Assembly: GCA_003278225.1 (NCBI GenBank)
Contig: QCGC01000010.1
Coordinates: 1-45,596, forward strand
DNA length: 45,596 nt
Reading direction: 5' to 3'
Source: Prochlorococcus sp. AG-363-P01
GTDB taxonomy: Bacteria; Cyanobacteriota; Cyanobacteriia; PCC-6307; Cyanobiaceae
Each line of letters starts with the position of its first letter. Position 1 is the stretch's first letter. The translations under genes were made by a program, and so were the position numbers. Below, piece after piece: positions 1 to 7,464 of this stretch. Under the pieces are notes generated by a model. The model did not search any database, was not told the origin of the DNA, and saw only the letters and a list, made by a program, of their open reading frames with translations.

Positions 1-133
1 GTTGATTTATTTGATTAAATATTAACTAATTCAATAAAACTTGTTATTCCCGAAGCCCTAGACGACTGATCGATGTGATGCTTATTAATTTTATTAGATC
101 TTTATTGCAATAAATAAAATACCTTTACTTGCA

Positions 134-685
134 TTATCTGTCTGGCATAGCAGGCTTGTAAGTATTACCTTGAGAAGCGCATTCAAGGCTTTCTCTGGTT
201 GATACTCCTGTTGTGGGATTAATCCCCTCTGCAATTTTACAAAGATTCTTCTGGTCATCGCTATCAAGTACAGCATATGTAAAGTCTGCACCTTCAATTC
301 TTGCTCCTGCGAAGCTACTACCTGCTGCAATCATATTTGTCAGTACAGCATTCCTGAGGTCAGTTTTTTGGAAATTGACTCTATCGGACAGAGTATCTGC
401 GAGATTTATACCTTGAAGGTTGGAACCTTTAAGGTCTGAGAGGGTTAGGACTGTTCCATGTAAATCCACCCCGCTAAAGTTTGCATCTCTTGCAACAGCC
501 CCAGCAATAGAAGATTTAGAAAGGTCTTGATCGTGGAAGTCAAAGCCAGTTATGTCTGACCGAACATAGTTAGGGACTTCTTCTCCCTGCCTAAGAGCGG
601 CATTTGCGGGTTGAACGTTGAGAAAGATGAATAGGCATATCAGAGCAATGGTTAGTACCTTTTTCTTAAAGGGATATTCCGTCAT
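134..685 (-). CDS. Secreted pentapeptide-repeat protein, probably thylakoid lumenal
   Basis: The product is 183 residues from the ATG at 685; a TTG at 697 would add four residues. Residues 5-30 are a signal peptide: basic KKK, a hydrophobic stretch, then PANA-ALRQ as a likely signal peptidase site. The middle is a pentapeptide-repeat solenoid with A(D/N)LXX-type units such as ANFSGVDL, SNLQGINLAD, VNFQKTDLRN and ADFTYAVL. The C-terminal tail holds two Cys residues (NLCKIAEG and LECASQG), a pattern common in lumenal pentapeptide proteins, where it may form a disulfide. Lumenal or periplasmic location is inferred from the signal peptide. The biochemical function of the family is unknown. It stands alone, with 130 bp of non-coding sequence on its 3' side. 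Confidence 0.85.
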   Translation of the reverse strand: MTEYPFKKKVLTIALICLFIFLNVQPANAALRQGEEVPNYVRSDITGFDFHDQDLSKSSIAGAVARDANFSGVDLHGTVLTLSDLKGSNLQGINLADTLSDRVNFQKTDLRNAVLTNMIAAGSSFAGARIEGADFTYAVLDSDDQKNLCKIAEGINPTTGVSTRESLECASQGNTYKPAMPDR

Positions 686-872
686 GGGCCAGTCCAAAGA
701 TTTTTTATTTTGCCTGAATTTCCTTTCTTCCGAAAAGCTTGCTCATGATTTATATAAAACCTTTTACTTAATTAAGGCCTGGTCAGGCTATGAATTCTGG
801 TTCCCGCAATCAGAGTCGGTCTAGTTAAGGGAGAGTCTTTAGGGTCCCACATTGAAGTTTTGCTTCATATGT

Positions 873-1199
873 TCAGGATCTTTTTGACCTATCAATGATG
901 GATGCAAAGACATTCAAACCAGAGAAAGGAAGAATTGACCAATGTTTTCTTAGCTCTTGGGTAGCGTTGACATATGAAATCGCTTCATGATGATTGCTTG
1001 ACCAGTCATCCGCGGTTACGTAGTATCTATGCACTCTCTCCACTGACACAGTGATTGACTTCCGACTAATAATTGTCCTTACCCCGATAATTGCTTCAGT
1101 CGCCTGGACTGCTTTTTGGCTCTTTAGGTGGGGTATTTTTGATGTGAACAAACTACCATCGCTCTTAAAAGGCGAATAAATATATTGGGCATATCCCAC
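873..1199 (-). CDS. Hypothetical protein, 108 residues (weak)
   Basis: An open frame of 108 codons begins with GTG; no in-frame ATG lies between it and the upstream stop. The product is basic, has no membrane segment or recognised motif, and is fairly rich in aromatic residues and His (RYYVTADDW, SSNHHEAIS). It lies alone between the pentapeptide gene and a small GIY-YIG-like gene on the same strand. The composition looks protein-like, but nothing ties it to a family. It could be a lineage-specific gene, a decayed gene or a chance frame. Confidence 0.35.
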   Translation of the reverse strand: MGYAQYIYSPFKSDGSLFTSKIPHLKSQKAVQATEAIIGVRTIISRKSITVSVERVHRYYVTADDWSSNHHEAISYVNATQELRKHWSILPFSGLNVFASIIDRSKRS

Positions 1200-1512
1200 T
1201 ACGGATTTAACTAAAAGAACTGTCCGAGTGAAGGAAACAAAACATTTACTTCATTGTAAAAATCAATGAGGTTGTTTCTTACTATAAATTATTCAAAATA
1301 ATCGTAAACGACTATACTGATAACGTGAATAATAATTTTAATTGAATTCAAAAGTTCTTTAGGGAGATGAACAAGGTCTTATATTATAAAATTCAATATA
1401 GCCTCTAAGATTTATTCATTACGCCTACTCATCCTAGCCTCTAGGCCGTATGTTATTAGTTAGAATTAATGAAGACTATATATTATTATGAGTATAGATT
1501 TTAAAATCTAAA
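1200..1512. other. Intergenic region without recognisable gene
   Basis: About 310 bp of very AT-rich sequence between two reverse-strand ORFs. I see no open frame with a credible start, no tRNA-like fold and no strong terminator. It presumably holds the 3' end of the 1513-1893 gene and the promoter of the 873-1199 frame. Confidence 0.5.
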
Positions 1513-1893
1513 TCAATTAAACTTGTCAAATACTGGATCTATACCGAATCTAATTATTAAGAATGAAAGGCCTGTCCATGCAAAAATGAAAGTAAAAAAG
1601 AGCTTTAAGCCACTGAAGAAAGGCTTGAAATCATTTAGGCTTTGCCCTTTTTCTAGCTGACGCTTGCATTCAATAAACTCATCTTTTGTTAAACGAAAAT
1701 AATTTGACTCTGGAAGCCATTTGCCTGAATATTTACTCTGAAGCGTTTTTAAAATAGGCAAAGCATCTTCTGTTTTAAGGACAGCCTCTATTACGCCAGG
1801 AGAAAGCTTCTTTTTGATTGAATCTAGTTGTTTGGTTTTTCCGATATTGTATAAGTTACCATTACGAATTAAATAAACGTATTCTTTCATCAT
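1513..1893 (-). CDS. Small GIY-YIG-like (T5orf172/MUG113-type) protein with C-terminal membrane segment
   Basis: The product is 126 residues; two consecutive ATGs (1893 and 1890) give alternative starts. The N-terminus YVYLIRNGNLYNIGKT resembles the first two strands of the GIY-YIG fold as found in the T5orf172/MUG113 branch. The stretch YFRLTKDEF near residue 66 resembles the branch's usual W-F-x-L segment. The canonical catalytic Arg and Glu are not obvious, so the nuclease site may be degenerate. Residues 96-115 (FFTFIFAWTGLSFLIIRFG) form one hydrophobic helix, which would anchor the domain to a membrane. It is a single gene. The domain assignment is moderate; nuclease activity is not established. 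Confidence 0.7.
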   Translation of the reverse strand: MMKEYVYLIRNGNLYNIGKTKQLDSIKKKLSPGVIEAVLKTEDALPILKTLQSKYSGKWLPESNYFRLTKDEFIECKRQLEKGQSLNDFKPFFSGLKLFFTFIFAWTGLSFLIIRFGIDPVFDKFN

Positions 1894-2100
1894 TGAATAT
1901 TAGATCCTTAGATAGGTATTAGCCCTGTGTTTGTTGAGATTTTTATTTTATCTTGAATAGTTCGGCTTGATCAAAATTCTCTTTCTTATTTAGTTGCGTA
2001 TTCCGTATCCTTTCCTTGGACTCATAGCGAAAGGGCTGCTTTATAACGAAACTTGGAGACCAGCTGCTGAAGGGGGCCATAGCGTCTTAAGGTTTTCTTT

Positions 2101-2337
2101 ATGAAATACATTGACCCTGCAGAACTTGTCCTTTTGCCGACGATTATTTCGGTAAGGGCAGATACAGCACAAGTGCTCAGAGAGATGGCCAATGATATGG
2201 ATGTGAGTATGGATGAGGTCCTTAGTGCGTTGGCAGAGGATTCAGTAAGTCAACTTGGTAGTAATAAATTATTTTTGGACGATGTATTTATTCCTGACAG
2301 ATGTAGTGCACAAGATCTACTGGATTCATTGGAGTAA
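2101..2337 (+). CDS. Conserved-looking small acidic protein, unknown function
   Basis: The 78-residue product starts at an ATG shortly after a relatively GC-rich leader. It is acidic and largely helical in appearance, without signal peptide or membrane segment. The middle (TAQVLREMANDMDVSMDEVLSALAED, positions about 22-47) could form a small helix-turn-helix-like or ribbon-helix-helix-like unit, but no diagnostic residues stand out. It precedes the exonuclease gene on the same strand with a 150 bp gap, so co-transcription is possible but not shown. I do not recognise the family. Confidence 0.6.
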   Translation: MKYIDPAELVLLPTIISVRADTAQVLREMANDMDVSMDEVLSALAEDSVSQLGSNKLFLDDVFIPDRCSAQDLLDSLE

Positions 2338-2489
2338 CTAGCTAAATTTTTATCCTTATTTATAAGGGCAAATCGAATGAAGGGAGGATTGCGCTTAGAA
2401 AATATTGTCTTTTGTTTTATGGCTACTGGATAGCTGGAAGCAACTTACTGTTTAAGACAGAATGACTGAATTGCATATGGTCAAACCAA

Positions 2490-3338
2490 GTGACCCCATT
2501 CAAGACAGGTCAGTCTGTTGAAAGGCAACTTGATCTTTTGGAAGGTCTTGGAAATTCATCGTTGACTGTTACTAATAGAAAGGATTCCTCTCCTGTTAAG
2601 AAAGAACCAGTTGATATGACTCTTGCTTCTAGCTCAGCAGATAGTCCTTCTCCTAAAAGCTTGCTTATTGTTGATACTGAAACGACGGGACTTAACCCCG
2701 AATTTGATGAATGTATTGAAATAGGTGCGATTCTTTTTCATGTCAACAGTCGATCTATCCTTGCTCAGCAATCATTTTTATTGCCAGTCTCTTCAAATGG
2801 AGCAGAGTCGATTAATCGAATTCCAGCAGAAGTATCAAGATTGGGACAACCTTGGAAAGAAGGCTTGCAGTACTTTGAACAATTGGTTCTTGCTGCTGAT
2901 GTTTTAGTTGCTCATAATGCAGCCTTTGATCGCAGGTGGTTTGGAAGGGAGCCATTGCCAGATATATCAATGAAGCCTTGGCTGTGCACCATGGATGACA
3001 TAGCTTGGCCATCTGAGCGTCAATTAAGAGCAAGACCATCAGTTAGAGATCTTGCATTGGCCTATGAAGTTCCAGTCTGGAGTGCTCACCGCGCTCTAAC
3101 TGATTGTATATATATTGCTGAAGTTTTTCGCCGTTGTGAGGATCTAGAAAACCTTCTAAAGTATGGCCTTGAACCACGTAGATTAATGCGTGCAAAAATA
3201 TCTTATGAGCAAAGGTACTTAGCTAAACAAGCAGGTTTTACTTGGAATGATCCTATTCCTGGTGCTTGGGCAAAAAAGTTAAGTAAAAGGGAGGAACTCT
3301 TATTATCCTTTCCAGTGGTTTTAATGGAGAGTAAATAA
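2490..3338 (+). CDS. DnaQ-like DEDDh 3'-5' exonuclease
   Basis: The frame encodes up to 282 residues from a GTG start. The exonuclease core begins near residue 57 with SLLIVDTETTGL, giving the first two acidic ligands (D62, E64). It continues with VAHNAAFDRRWF, which gives the third Asp, and ends with SAHRALTDC, which gives the DEDDh His and final Asp. The family removes nucleotides from 3' ends, as in the proofreading epsilon subunit or RNase T. The first 55 residues are low in conservation signal, and the true start is unsure because an ATG-led frame (2462-2521) runs just upstream in another register. An ATG at 2616 is the next alternative. The substrate (proofreading or RNA trimming) cannot be told from sequence. 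Confidence 0.85.
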   Translation: MTPFKTGQSVERQLDLLEGLGNSSLTVTNRKDSSPVKKEPVDMTLASSSADSPSPKSLLIVDTETTGLNPEFDECIEIGAILFHVNSRSILAQQSFLLPVSSNGAESINRIPAEVSRLGQPWKEGLQYFEQLVLAADVLVAHNAAFDRRWFGREPLPDISMKPWLCTMDDIAWPSERQLRARPSVRDLALAYEVPVWSAHRALTDCIYIAEVFRRCEDLENLLKYGLEPRRLMRAKISYEQRYLAKQAGFTWNDPIPGAWAKKLSKREELLLSFPVVLMESK

Positions 3339-3408
3339 TTGGTTATCACTTAGAGTTTTTGAACTAAAATTATTAGCTTGTTTTCTCTCCTAATTGGTTA
3401 AAAATATA

Positions 3409-3451
3409 ATTTTCATTAACTATTAATCAATTATTAATAGTTAATGAAAAT
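3409..3451. terminator. Perfect 19-bp inverted repeat, probable bidirectional terminator
   Basis: Positions 3409-3427 and 3433-3451 are perfect reverse complements separated by a 5-nt loop. The element lies between the 3' ends of two convergent units, the exonuclease and tRNA-Pro. On the reverse strand the stem is followed by a T-rich run (complement of about 3399-3408), so it fits a factor-independent terminator for the tRNA. The stem is almost all A-T, which is weak for a classical terminator. Confidence 0.65.
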
Positions 3452-3467
3452 AACTTCCGATTTAAAA

Positions 3468-3541
3468 TCGGAGCGGCGGGATTTGAACCCACGACCCCCA
3501 CTACCCCAAAGTGGTGCGCTACCAAGCTGCGCTACGCCCCG
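3468..3541 (-). tRNA. trnP-GGG: tRNA-Pro (anticodon GGG)
   Basis: The reverse strand folds as a complete cloverleaf of 74 nt. The acceptor arm CGGGGCG pairs with CGCTCCG (one G-T pair), and the discriminator base is A. The D arm is GCGC...GCGC. The anticodon stem CCACT/AGTGG carries the loop TTGGGGT, which gives anticodon GGG. The T arm is GTGGG-TTCAAAT-CCCGC. CCA is not encoded. It reads the CCC and CCU proline codons. A short hairpin at the 3' flank (about 3455-3472) and the AT-rich palindrome beyond it probably end transcription. Confidence 0.97.
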
Positions 3542-3956
3542 TAAAATAAAGTTATCACAAGCCATGGAACTTTAAGAAAAACTGGCAAGAATATTTCAAA
3601 GGTTTTTGAAGTACTCTCTTTGTATTCATTTCAGCAGAAATACCAATTTGCCTCGGATCACTTCTATCGTTTGAGTTTTTAGAAAAATTCTGGATTAAAA
3701 TCATGCGCATTTATAGTAATCATAAATGGACAATAGAAATGTTTCTATGACTTAACATTTATCATTGTATACTTGAAGCTCAATTTTCTGGCCAACTCTT
3801 AGGTAAAGTTTCAAATTTATAAAACTTATCAATATTTTGATTAGCTATTAAATATAGTCCTAGGGACGTTCATTTTTTATTGCCTTATAGATTAATGTTT
3901 CTTTTTTGTCTTTAGGGCCTTCAACCTTAGTAATTGAATAAGTTAAAATTAAAACT
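3542..3956. other. Intergenic region, no gene seen
   Basis: About 415 bp of AT-rich sequence between the tRNA and the msrA-linked small ORF. No credible open frame or RNA fold was found. It should contain the tRNA-Pro promoter and the 3' untranslated region of the msrA unit. Confidence 0.5.
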
Positions 3957-4121
3957 TTAAAGTTGAATCATTTCTGAGCTTTGCATTTGAGGTTCTCTCC
4001 ATTCGATATCAGGCTGAATCTTTTGATGTGGAGTTGATAAGAAGATCAAACTGAAAATAAGAATTATAGTCGAAAAAATTATAATTAAAACAGTATTATC
4101 AGGTAACTTTTCTCTCATCAT
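3957..4121 (-). CDS. Small single-pass membrane ORF coupled to msrA
   Basis: This frame of 54 codons (53 from the second ATG at 4118) starts with ATGATGA, which contains the msrA stop codon, so translation could be coupled. Residues 11-30 are strongly hydrophobic (VLIIIFSTIILIFSLIFL), after a short charged N-terminus (MMREKLPDN). A polar tail follows, with IEWREPQMQSSEMIQL. This is the plan of a small single-pass membrane protein with a 24-residue tail. The overlap and the clean hydrophobic or polar partition support a real gene; no family is recognised. Confidence 0.65.
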   Translation of the reverse strand: MMREKLPDNTVLIIIFSTIILIFSLIFLSTPHQKIQPDIEWREPQMQSSEMIQL

Positions 4122-4834
4122 TTAATTGGTTCATTATTACTTCTTAGAACACAATGCTGTATGCGCCAATCGAAATTTAACCATACTGATTTGTCCAGCT
4201 TAAATGTAGCATTAGGAAAATCCTCTAAAAGTACATTGGTCGGCATAGCAGAGCAGTAAGGCCTATTGCCTGGCTTTGCTAGATATTGTTGGTGATATTC
4301 TTCAGCAAAAAAGAATGTTTGATCTGATTTAACTTCGGTTGTTATTGAGCCATACCCTTCTTTACTTAATTCCTCTTGATATGAACTAAGACTATCTGTG
4401 ACTAGTGCCTTCTGCTTTTCACTATATGTATATATTGCAGAACGATATTGGGTTCCACAATCATTCCCTTGCCGGTTACCTTGTGTTGGATCATGGCATT
4501 CCCAAAACATTTTGAGGAGATCGCTTAAGTCAATAATTGAGTTATCCCAAAGGATTCTCACTACTTCTGTATGACCTGTTTTGCCTGAACAGACTTGATT
4601 GTAAGTAGGATTCTTTGTATTCCCTCCTGCATACCCAACGGCGGTTGTCACTACCCCAGGCAATTTCCAAAAGCCTTTTTCAGCTCCCCAAAAACAACCA
4701 CAAGCAAAAAGAATTTCTTGTTGATTTATAGAAGGGACAGCATTTATGGGAGTCCTAAGAACTGCATGGATTGTATTCTTGGAATTGTTTTGATCCAATT
4801 TAGAAATATGTGGTTTAAGCCAAGATCCAAACAT
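4118..4834 (-). CDS. msrA: Peptide methionine sulfoxide reductase A
   Basis: The enzyme reduces methionine-S-sulfoxide in proteins and free methionine and is recycled by thioredoxin. The catalytic motif GCFWGAEKGFW is present near residue 46. It is followed by the family's conserved segments YAGGNTKNPTYNQVCSGKTGH, split by short variations, WECHDPTQGNRQGNDCGTQYRS, and AEEYHQQYLAK. Length is 238 residues, with an N-terminal extension like that of E. coli MsrA and about 25 extra residues after the usual end (SVWLNFDWRIQHCVLRSN). The extra Cys residues (YCSAMP and QHCVL) are candidate resolving cysteines. A small membrane ORF overlaps its stop codon downstream. Confidence 0.96.
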   Translation of the reverse strand: MFGSWLKPHISKLDQNNSKNTIHAVLRTPINAVPSINQQEILFACGCFWGAEKGFWKLPGVVTTAVGYAGGNTKNPTYNQVCSGKTGHTEVVRILWDNSIIDLSDLLKMFWECHDPTQGNRQGNDCGTQYRSAIYTYSEKQKALVTDSLSSYQEELSKEGYGSITTEVKSDQTFFFAEEYHQQYLAKPGNRPYCSAMPTNVLLEDFPNATFKLDKSVWLNFDWRIQHCVLRSNNEPIK

Positions 4835-4846
4835 ATTGTAGAAAGA

Positions 4847-5107
4847 CTAAACGGATTTCTGTGCCTTGATAGGCTTTATTTGAATATGATTTAGCAGAGT
4901 AGTTACAAATGCGAACAGTAAGAAAGGTAGGCTAAGAACCAAAATCAATCCAACTCCTACTAGGGCAAAGATTGGTCTGGTAGAACCCATTAGTGCTAAC
5001 CCAGCGGCAAGACTGGCAAAGATCACCGCTATCCAAGCCAGTACCTGGAAATAAATGTCCCCGAAAGAGAGGTCACATTTAACTTCATATGGTGTGTCAG
5101 GATTCAT
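4847..5107 (-). CDS. Small two-pass membrane protein, unknown function
   Basis: The product is 86 residues from an ATG. After a polar N-terminus (MNPDTPYEVKCDLSFGD) there are two hydrophobic segments, about residues 20-42 (VLAWIAVIFASLAAGLALMG) and 46-70 (PIFALVGVGLILVLSLPFLL). A short basic tail follows. It lies 12 bp upstream of msrA on the same strand and is probably co-transcribed with it. I do not recognise a named family. Confidence 0.75.
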   Translation of the reverse strand: MNPDTPYEVKCDLSFGDIYFQVLAWIAVIFASLAAGLALMGSTRPIFALVGVGLILVLSLPFLLFAFVTTLLNHIQIKPIKAQKSV

Positions 5108-5208
5108 TTATTTGATTTATTTGTTTTATAGAGCTAGCTAAAAGATAGAGGGTTGTCTCGGAATCTTTGATAACTGTTGTTTTATTGGGTAAATAAATTG
5201 CTTTAGTC

Positions 5209-6960
5209 TCAAGATACAGATCCTAGCTTTTCTACTGCTTTTTCTCTTTCCCATAGCCGTTTATAGGTACCTTCAACTTTGATTAGATCCGAGTGTGAAC
5301 CTTGTTGAACTAGTCGCCCTTCTTCTAGAACTAATATTCGGTCACATGCAGCTGCGGCAGAAAGCTGATGACTAATCATAAGTATTGTTCTGTTCTTTTG
5401 TTTTCTGATTGAAGAAAGTATTGCCGCAGCAGTTTTATTGTCGACACTTGCTAAGGCATCATCGAGGACTATAACTGGAGATTTAACTAATAAAGCTCTT
5501 CCTAGTGCAGTCCTTTGGCGTTGGCCTCCGCTTAAAGTTATGCCCCGTTCACCTACTAAAGTTTTAAATCCATCTGGGAAGCCTCGTATATCGTCCATCA
5601 GGCGTGCTTGGAAAGCAGAAGTCTCAATTTGTTCATTTGAAGCCTGAGGATTTCCAAATCGAAGGTTCTCGGCAAGACTATTTGTAAATAGATATCCTTC
5701 CTGGGGAACAAACGCTACATTTTTTCTTAGATCTTTTAATCGTAGATCTATTACATCATAATCATCTAAGAACAATTCTCCTTTTGATACTTCTACCATT
5801 CGGCCAAGTGCTCTTGCGAGAGTTGTCTTGCCACATCCAACAGGACCTACAATTGCTACTAATTCACCGGGGTTGATAACGAAACTCAATTGGTCTAATA
5901 CATTCTTATTTGCATTCGAGTATCTTATAGTTAGATTTTTAGCTTCTAGTTTTCCTGATATTTTATTTTTTAGTATTGTTGGGGCTTTGGTATCTTTAAT
6001 TCTTGGCATTCTTTTTAATAACTCTTCTACCCGTTCGAGACTGACTTGACCGACTTGGAAAGTATTTAGAGTAAAACCAAGCAGTGCTGTTGGAAAAACA
6101 AGTCTTTCTACATATAATATTAAGGCAACTAATCCGCCAACTGTTAGAGCCCCTCTTTCTAGCATCCCACTCCCAATGGCAATTAGTAAGAGAAGTGATA
6201 TAGAAGAGATACCTTGAAGTAAAGGAAATAAAGTACTTGTTGTTCTTGCAAGACTAATAGCAGAATCTCTATATTTAGTATTTAGTTGATTAAAAGCCGT
6301 TTGTTCAGCATTCTCTTGACCGTATATTTTTATAGCGCTTATGCCAGATAGATCTTCTTGTATTAATTCACTTAGATTTGCTAGAGACTCTTGTTGAAGT
6401 TTCCTTTGTTTCACCATCCTTTTCCCAAATAGACTTACTGTTCCCAGCATTACCGGATATAAAATTATTGCAGCCAATGTTAACAATGGGTTTATGCTAA
6501 TCATTGCTGGTAAAGTAAAACTATAAGCCAGCAATGTATTCGTCAGACTTAATATAGTGAATCCAAGCAATCTTCTAATATTTTCAACATCACTTGTTGA
6601 TCTACTTATTATTTCACCACTTCCTAATTCTTGGACCCAGCTAGGTTCTTGAGTAAGCATGTGATCAAATAAACGCTGACGTATTTCTATTTCAACCTGT
6701 CGTCCAACTCCAAAAACTAGTTGCCTTGACAAAAGTCGAAAAAGCCCCATTAGGCTTGCAAGAAAAATAATCCAAATTGATTGATTTAAAACATCACTAA
6801 TTGAGAAACCCTCTTTTAATTCATCAACTATCTTTCTTACTTCCATTGGAATTGCCACACTCAGAACATTAACTACTAGAAGAGTTGATGCTCCTACTAT
6901 TAAATTCTTTTTATGAGGTCTAAGATATCGACCGATTAGATCTAGGCGAAATGCTGCCAT
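5209..6960 (-). CDS. ABC half-transporter, fused membrane and ATPase domains (MdlB/MsbA-like exporter)
   Basis: At 583 residues this has the normal size of a type IV ABC exporter half-transporter. Residues 1-320 contain about six membrane helices (20-40, 60-80, 135-170 and 245-300 are clear). The ATPase domain shows Walker A GPVGCGKT (372-379), Q-loop FVPQEGYLF, signature LSGGQ (476-480), Walker B VIVLDD (496-501) and H-loop ISHQ (His531). The position after the Walker B Asp is Asp, not the usual catalytic Glu. That is typical of one partner in heterodimeric exporters, but no partner gene is adjacent. The substrate cannot be inferred; lipids, peptides and drugs are known for the family. It stands alone, divergent from the 7048 gene. 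Confidence 0.92.
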   Translation of the reverse strand: MAAFRLDLIGRYLRPHKKNLIVGASTLLVVNVLSVAIPMEVRKIVDELKEGFSISDVLNQSIWIIFLASLMGLFRLLSRQLVFGVGRQVEIEIRQRLFDHMLTQEPSWVQELGSGEIISRSTSDVENIRRLLGFTILSLTNTLLAYSFTLPAMISINPLLTLAAIILYPVMLGTVSLFGKRMVKQRKLQQESLANLSELIQEDLSGISAIKIYGQENAEQTAFNQLNTKYRDSAISLARTTSTLFPLLQGISSISLLLLIAIGSGMLERGALTVGGLVALILYVERLVFPTALLGFTLNTFQVGQVSLERVEELLKRMPRIKDTKAPTILKNKISGKLEAKNLTIRYSNANKNVLDQLSFVINPGELVAIVGPVGCGKTTLARALGRMVEVSKGELFLDDYDVIDLRLKDLRKNVAFVPQEGYLFTNSLAENLRFGNPQASNEQIETSAFQARLMDDIRGFPDGFKTLVGERGITLSGGQRQRTALGRALLVKSPVIVLDDALASVDNKTAAAILSSIRKQKNRTILMISHQLSAAAACDRILVLEEGRLVQQGSHSDLIKVEGTYKRLWEREKAVEKLGSVS

Positions 6961-7047
6961 ATTTTTTTCTTGAGAAAATTATCTTAAGTAGTTTTTTGGA
7001 GGGAAATGGGGTCATTCTTGATGACTTGACTAAGGACTCCCCAATCC

Positions 7048-7353
7048 ATGAAGGAACAGAATCATCCTCTTTACTCTATCGATCGTGATCATATTGATCG
7101 ATTATTAGCAAAAGAGGAACCAGAAGATTCCGATATTGTTGATTTGGCAAGATTGTTTTTACGCTATGAAGGGTTTCCTGGAGCATTGGATCTTCAAGAA
7201 GATATGTCTAAGGCACTGAAGTTGTGGGGTCTTAGTAGAGAAACTTTAAATATAAAAGCTCGGACTATTTGGGAGGCTGGTTTTCGACCAGGAAGAACTG
7301 TTGATGATGTTGTTGGCTCTGGATTTGATACAGAGGATAAAGAAAATAATTGA
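7048..7353 (+). CDS. DUF3288 family protein
   Basis: This is a 101-residue soluble protein. The pattern HPLYSIDRDHIDRLLA...DLARLFLRYEGFPGALDLQEDM matches my recollection of the cyanobacterial DUF3288 family: HPxYxxDR, then an RYxGFPGAxDIQ core. The C-terminal tail is acidic. The function is unknown. It heads the forward run that continues with trpD, with a 110 bp gap. Confidence 0.8.
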   Translation: MKEQNHPLYSIDRDHIDRLLAKEEPEDSDIVDLARLFLRYEGFPGALDLQEDMSKALKLWGLSRETLNIKARTIWEAGFRPGRTVDDVVGSGFDTEDKENN

Positions 7354-7464
7354 TTTTAACCAAAGAATATTCCCTTACCATCGCAACTTTGATTGTTTTA
7401 GGGGATATTGGGTTATTCGCTACTGCCATTTCCTCGGGAGTCCCTAAGCACTAGTTTTAGATCA

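Noticed and set aside
1-133. First 133 bp searched for a gene end or an RNA
   Set aside because: No credible frame or fold; it looks like ordinary intergenic sequence 3' of the pentapeptide gene.
618-824. Forward ORF of 68 residues overlapping the pentapeptide gene start
   Set aside because: Most of it is the antisense of the pentapeptide signal peptide, and the remainder shows no motif or good start.
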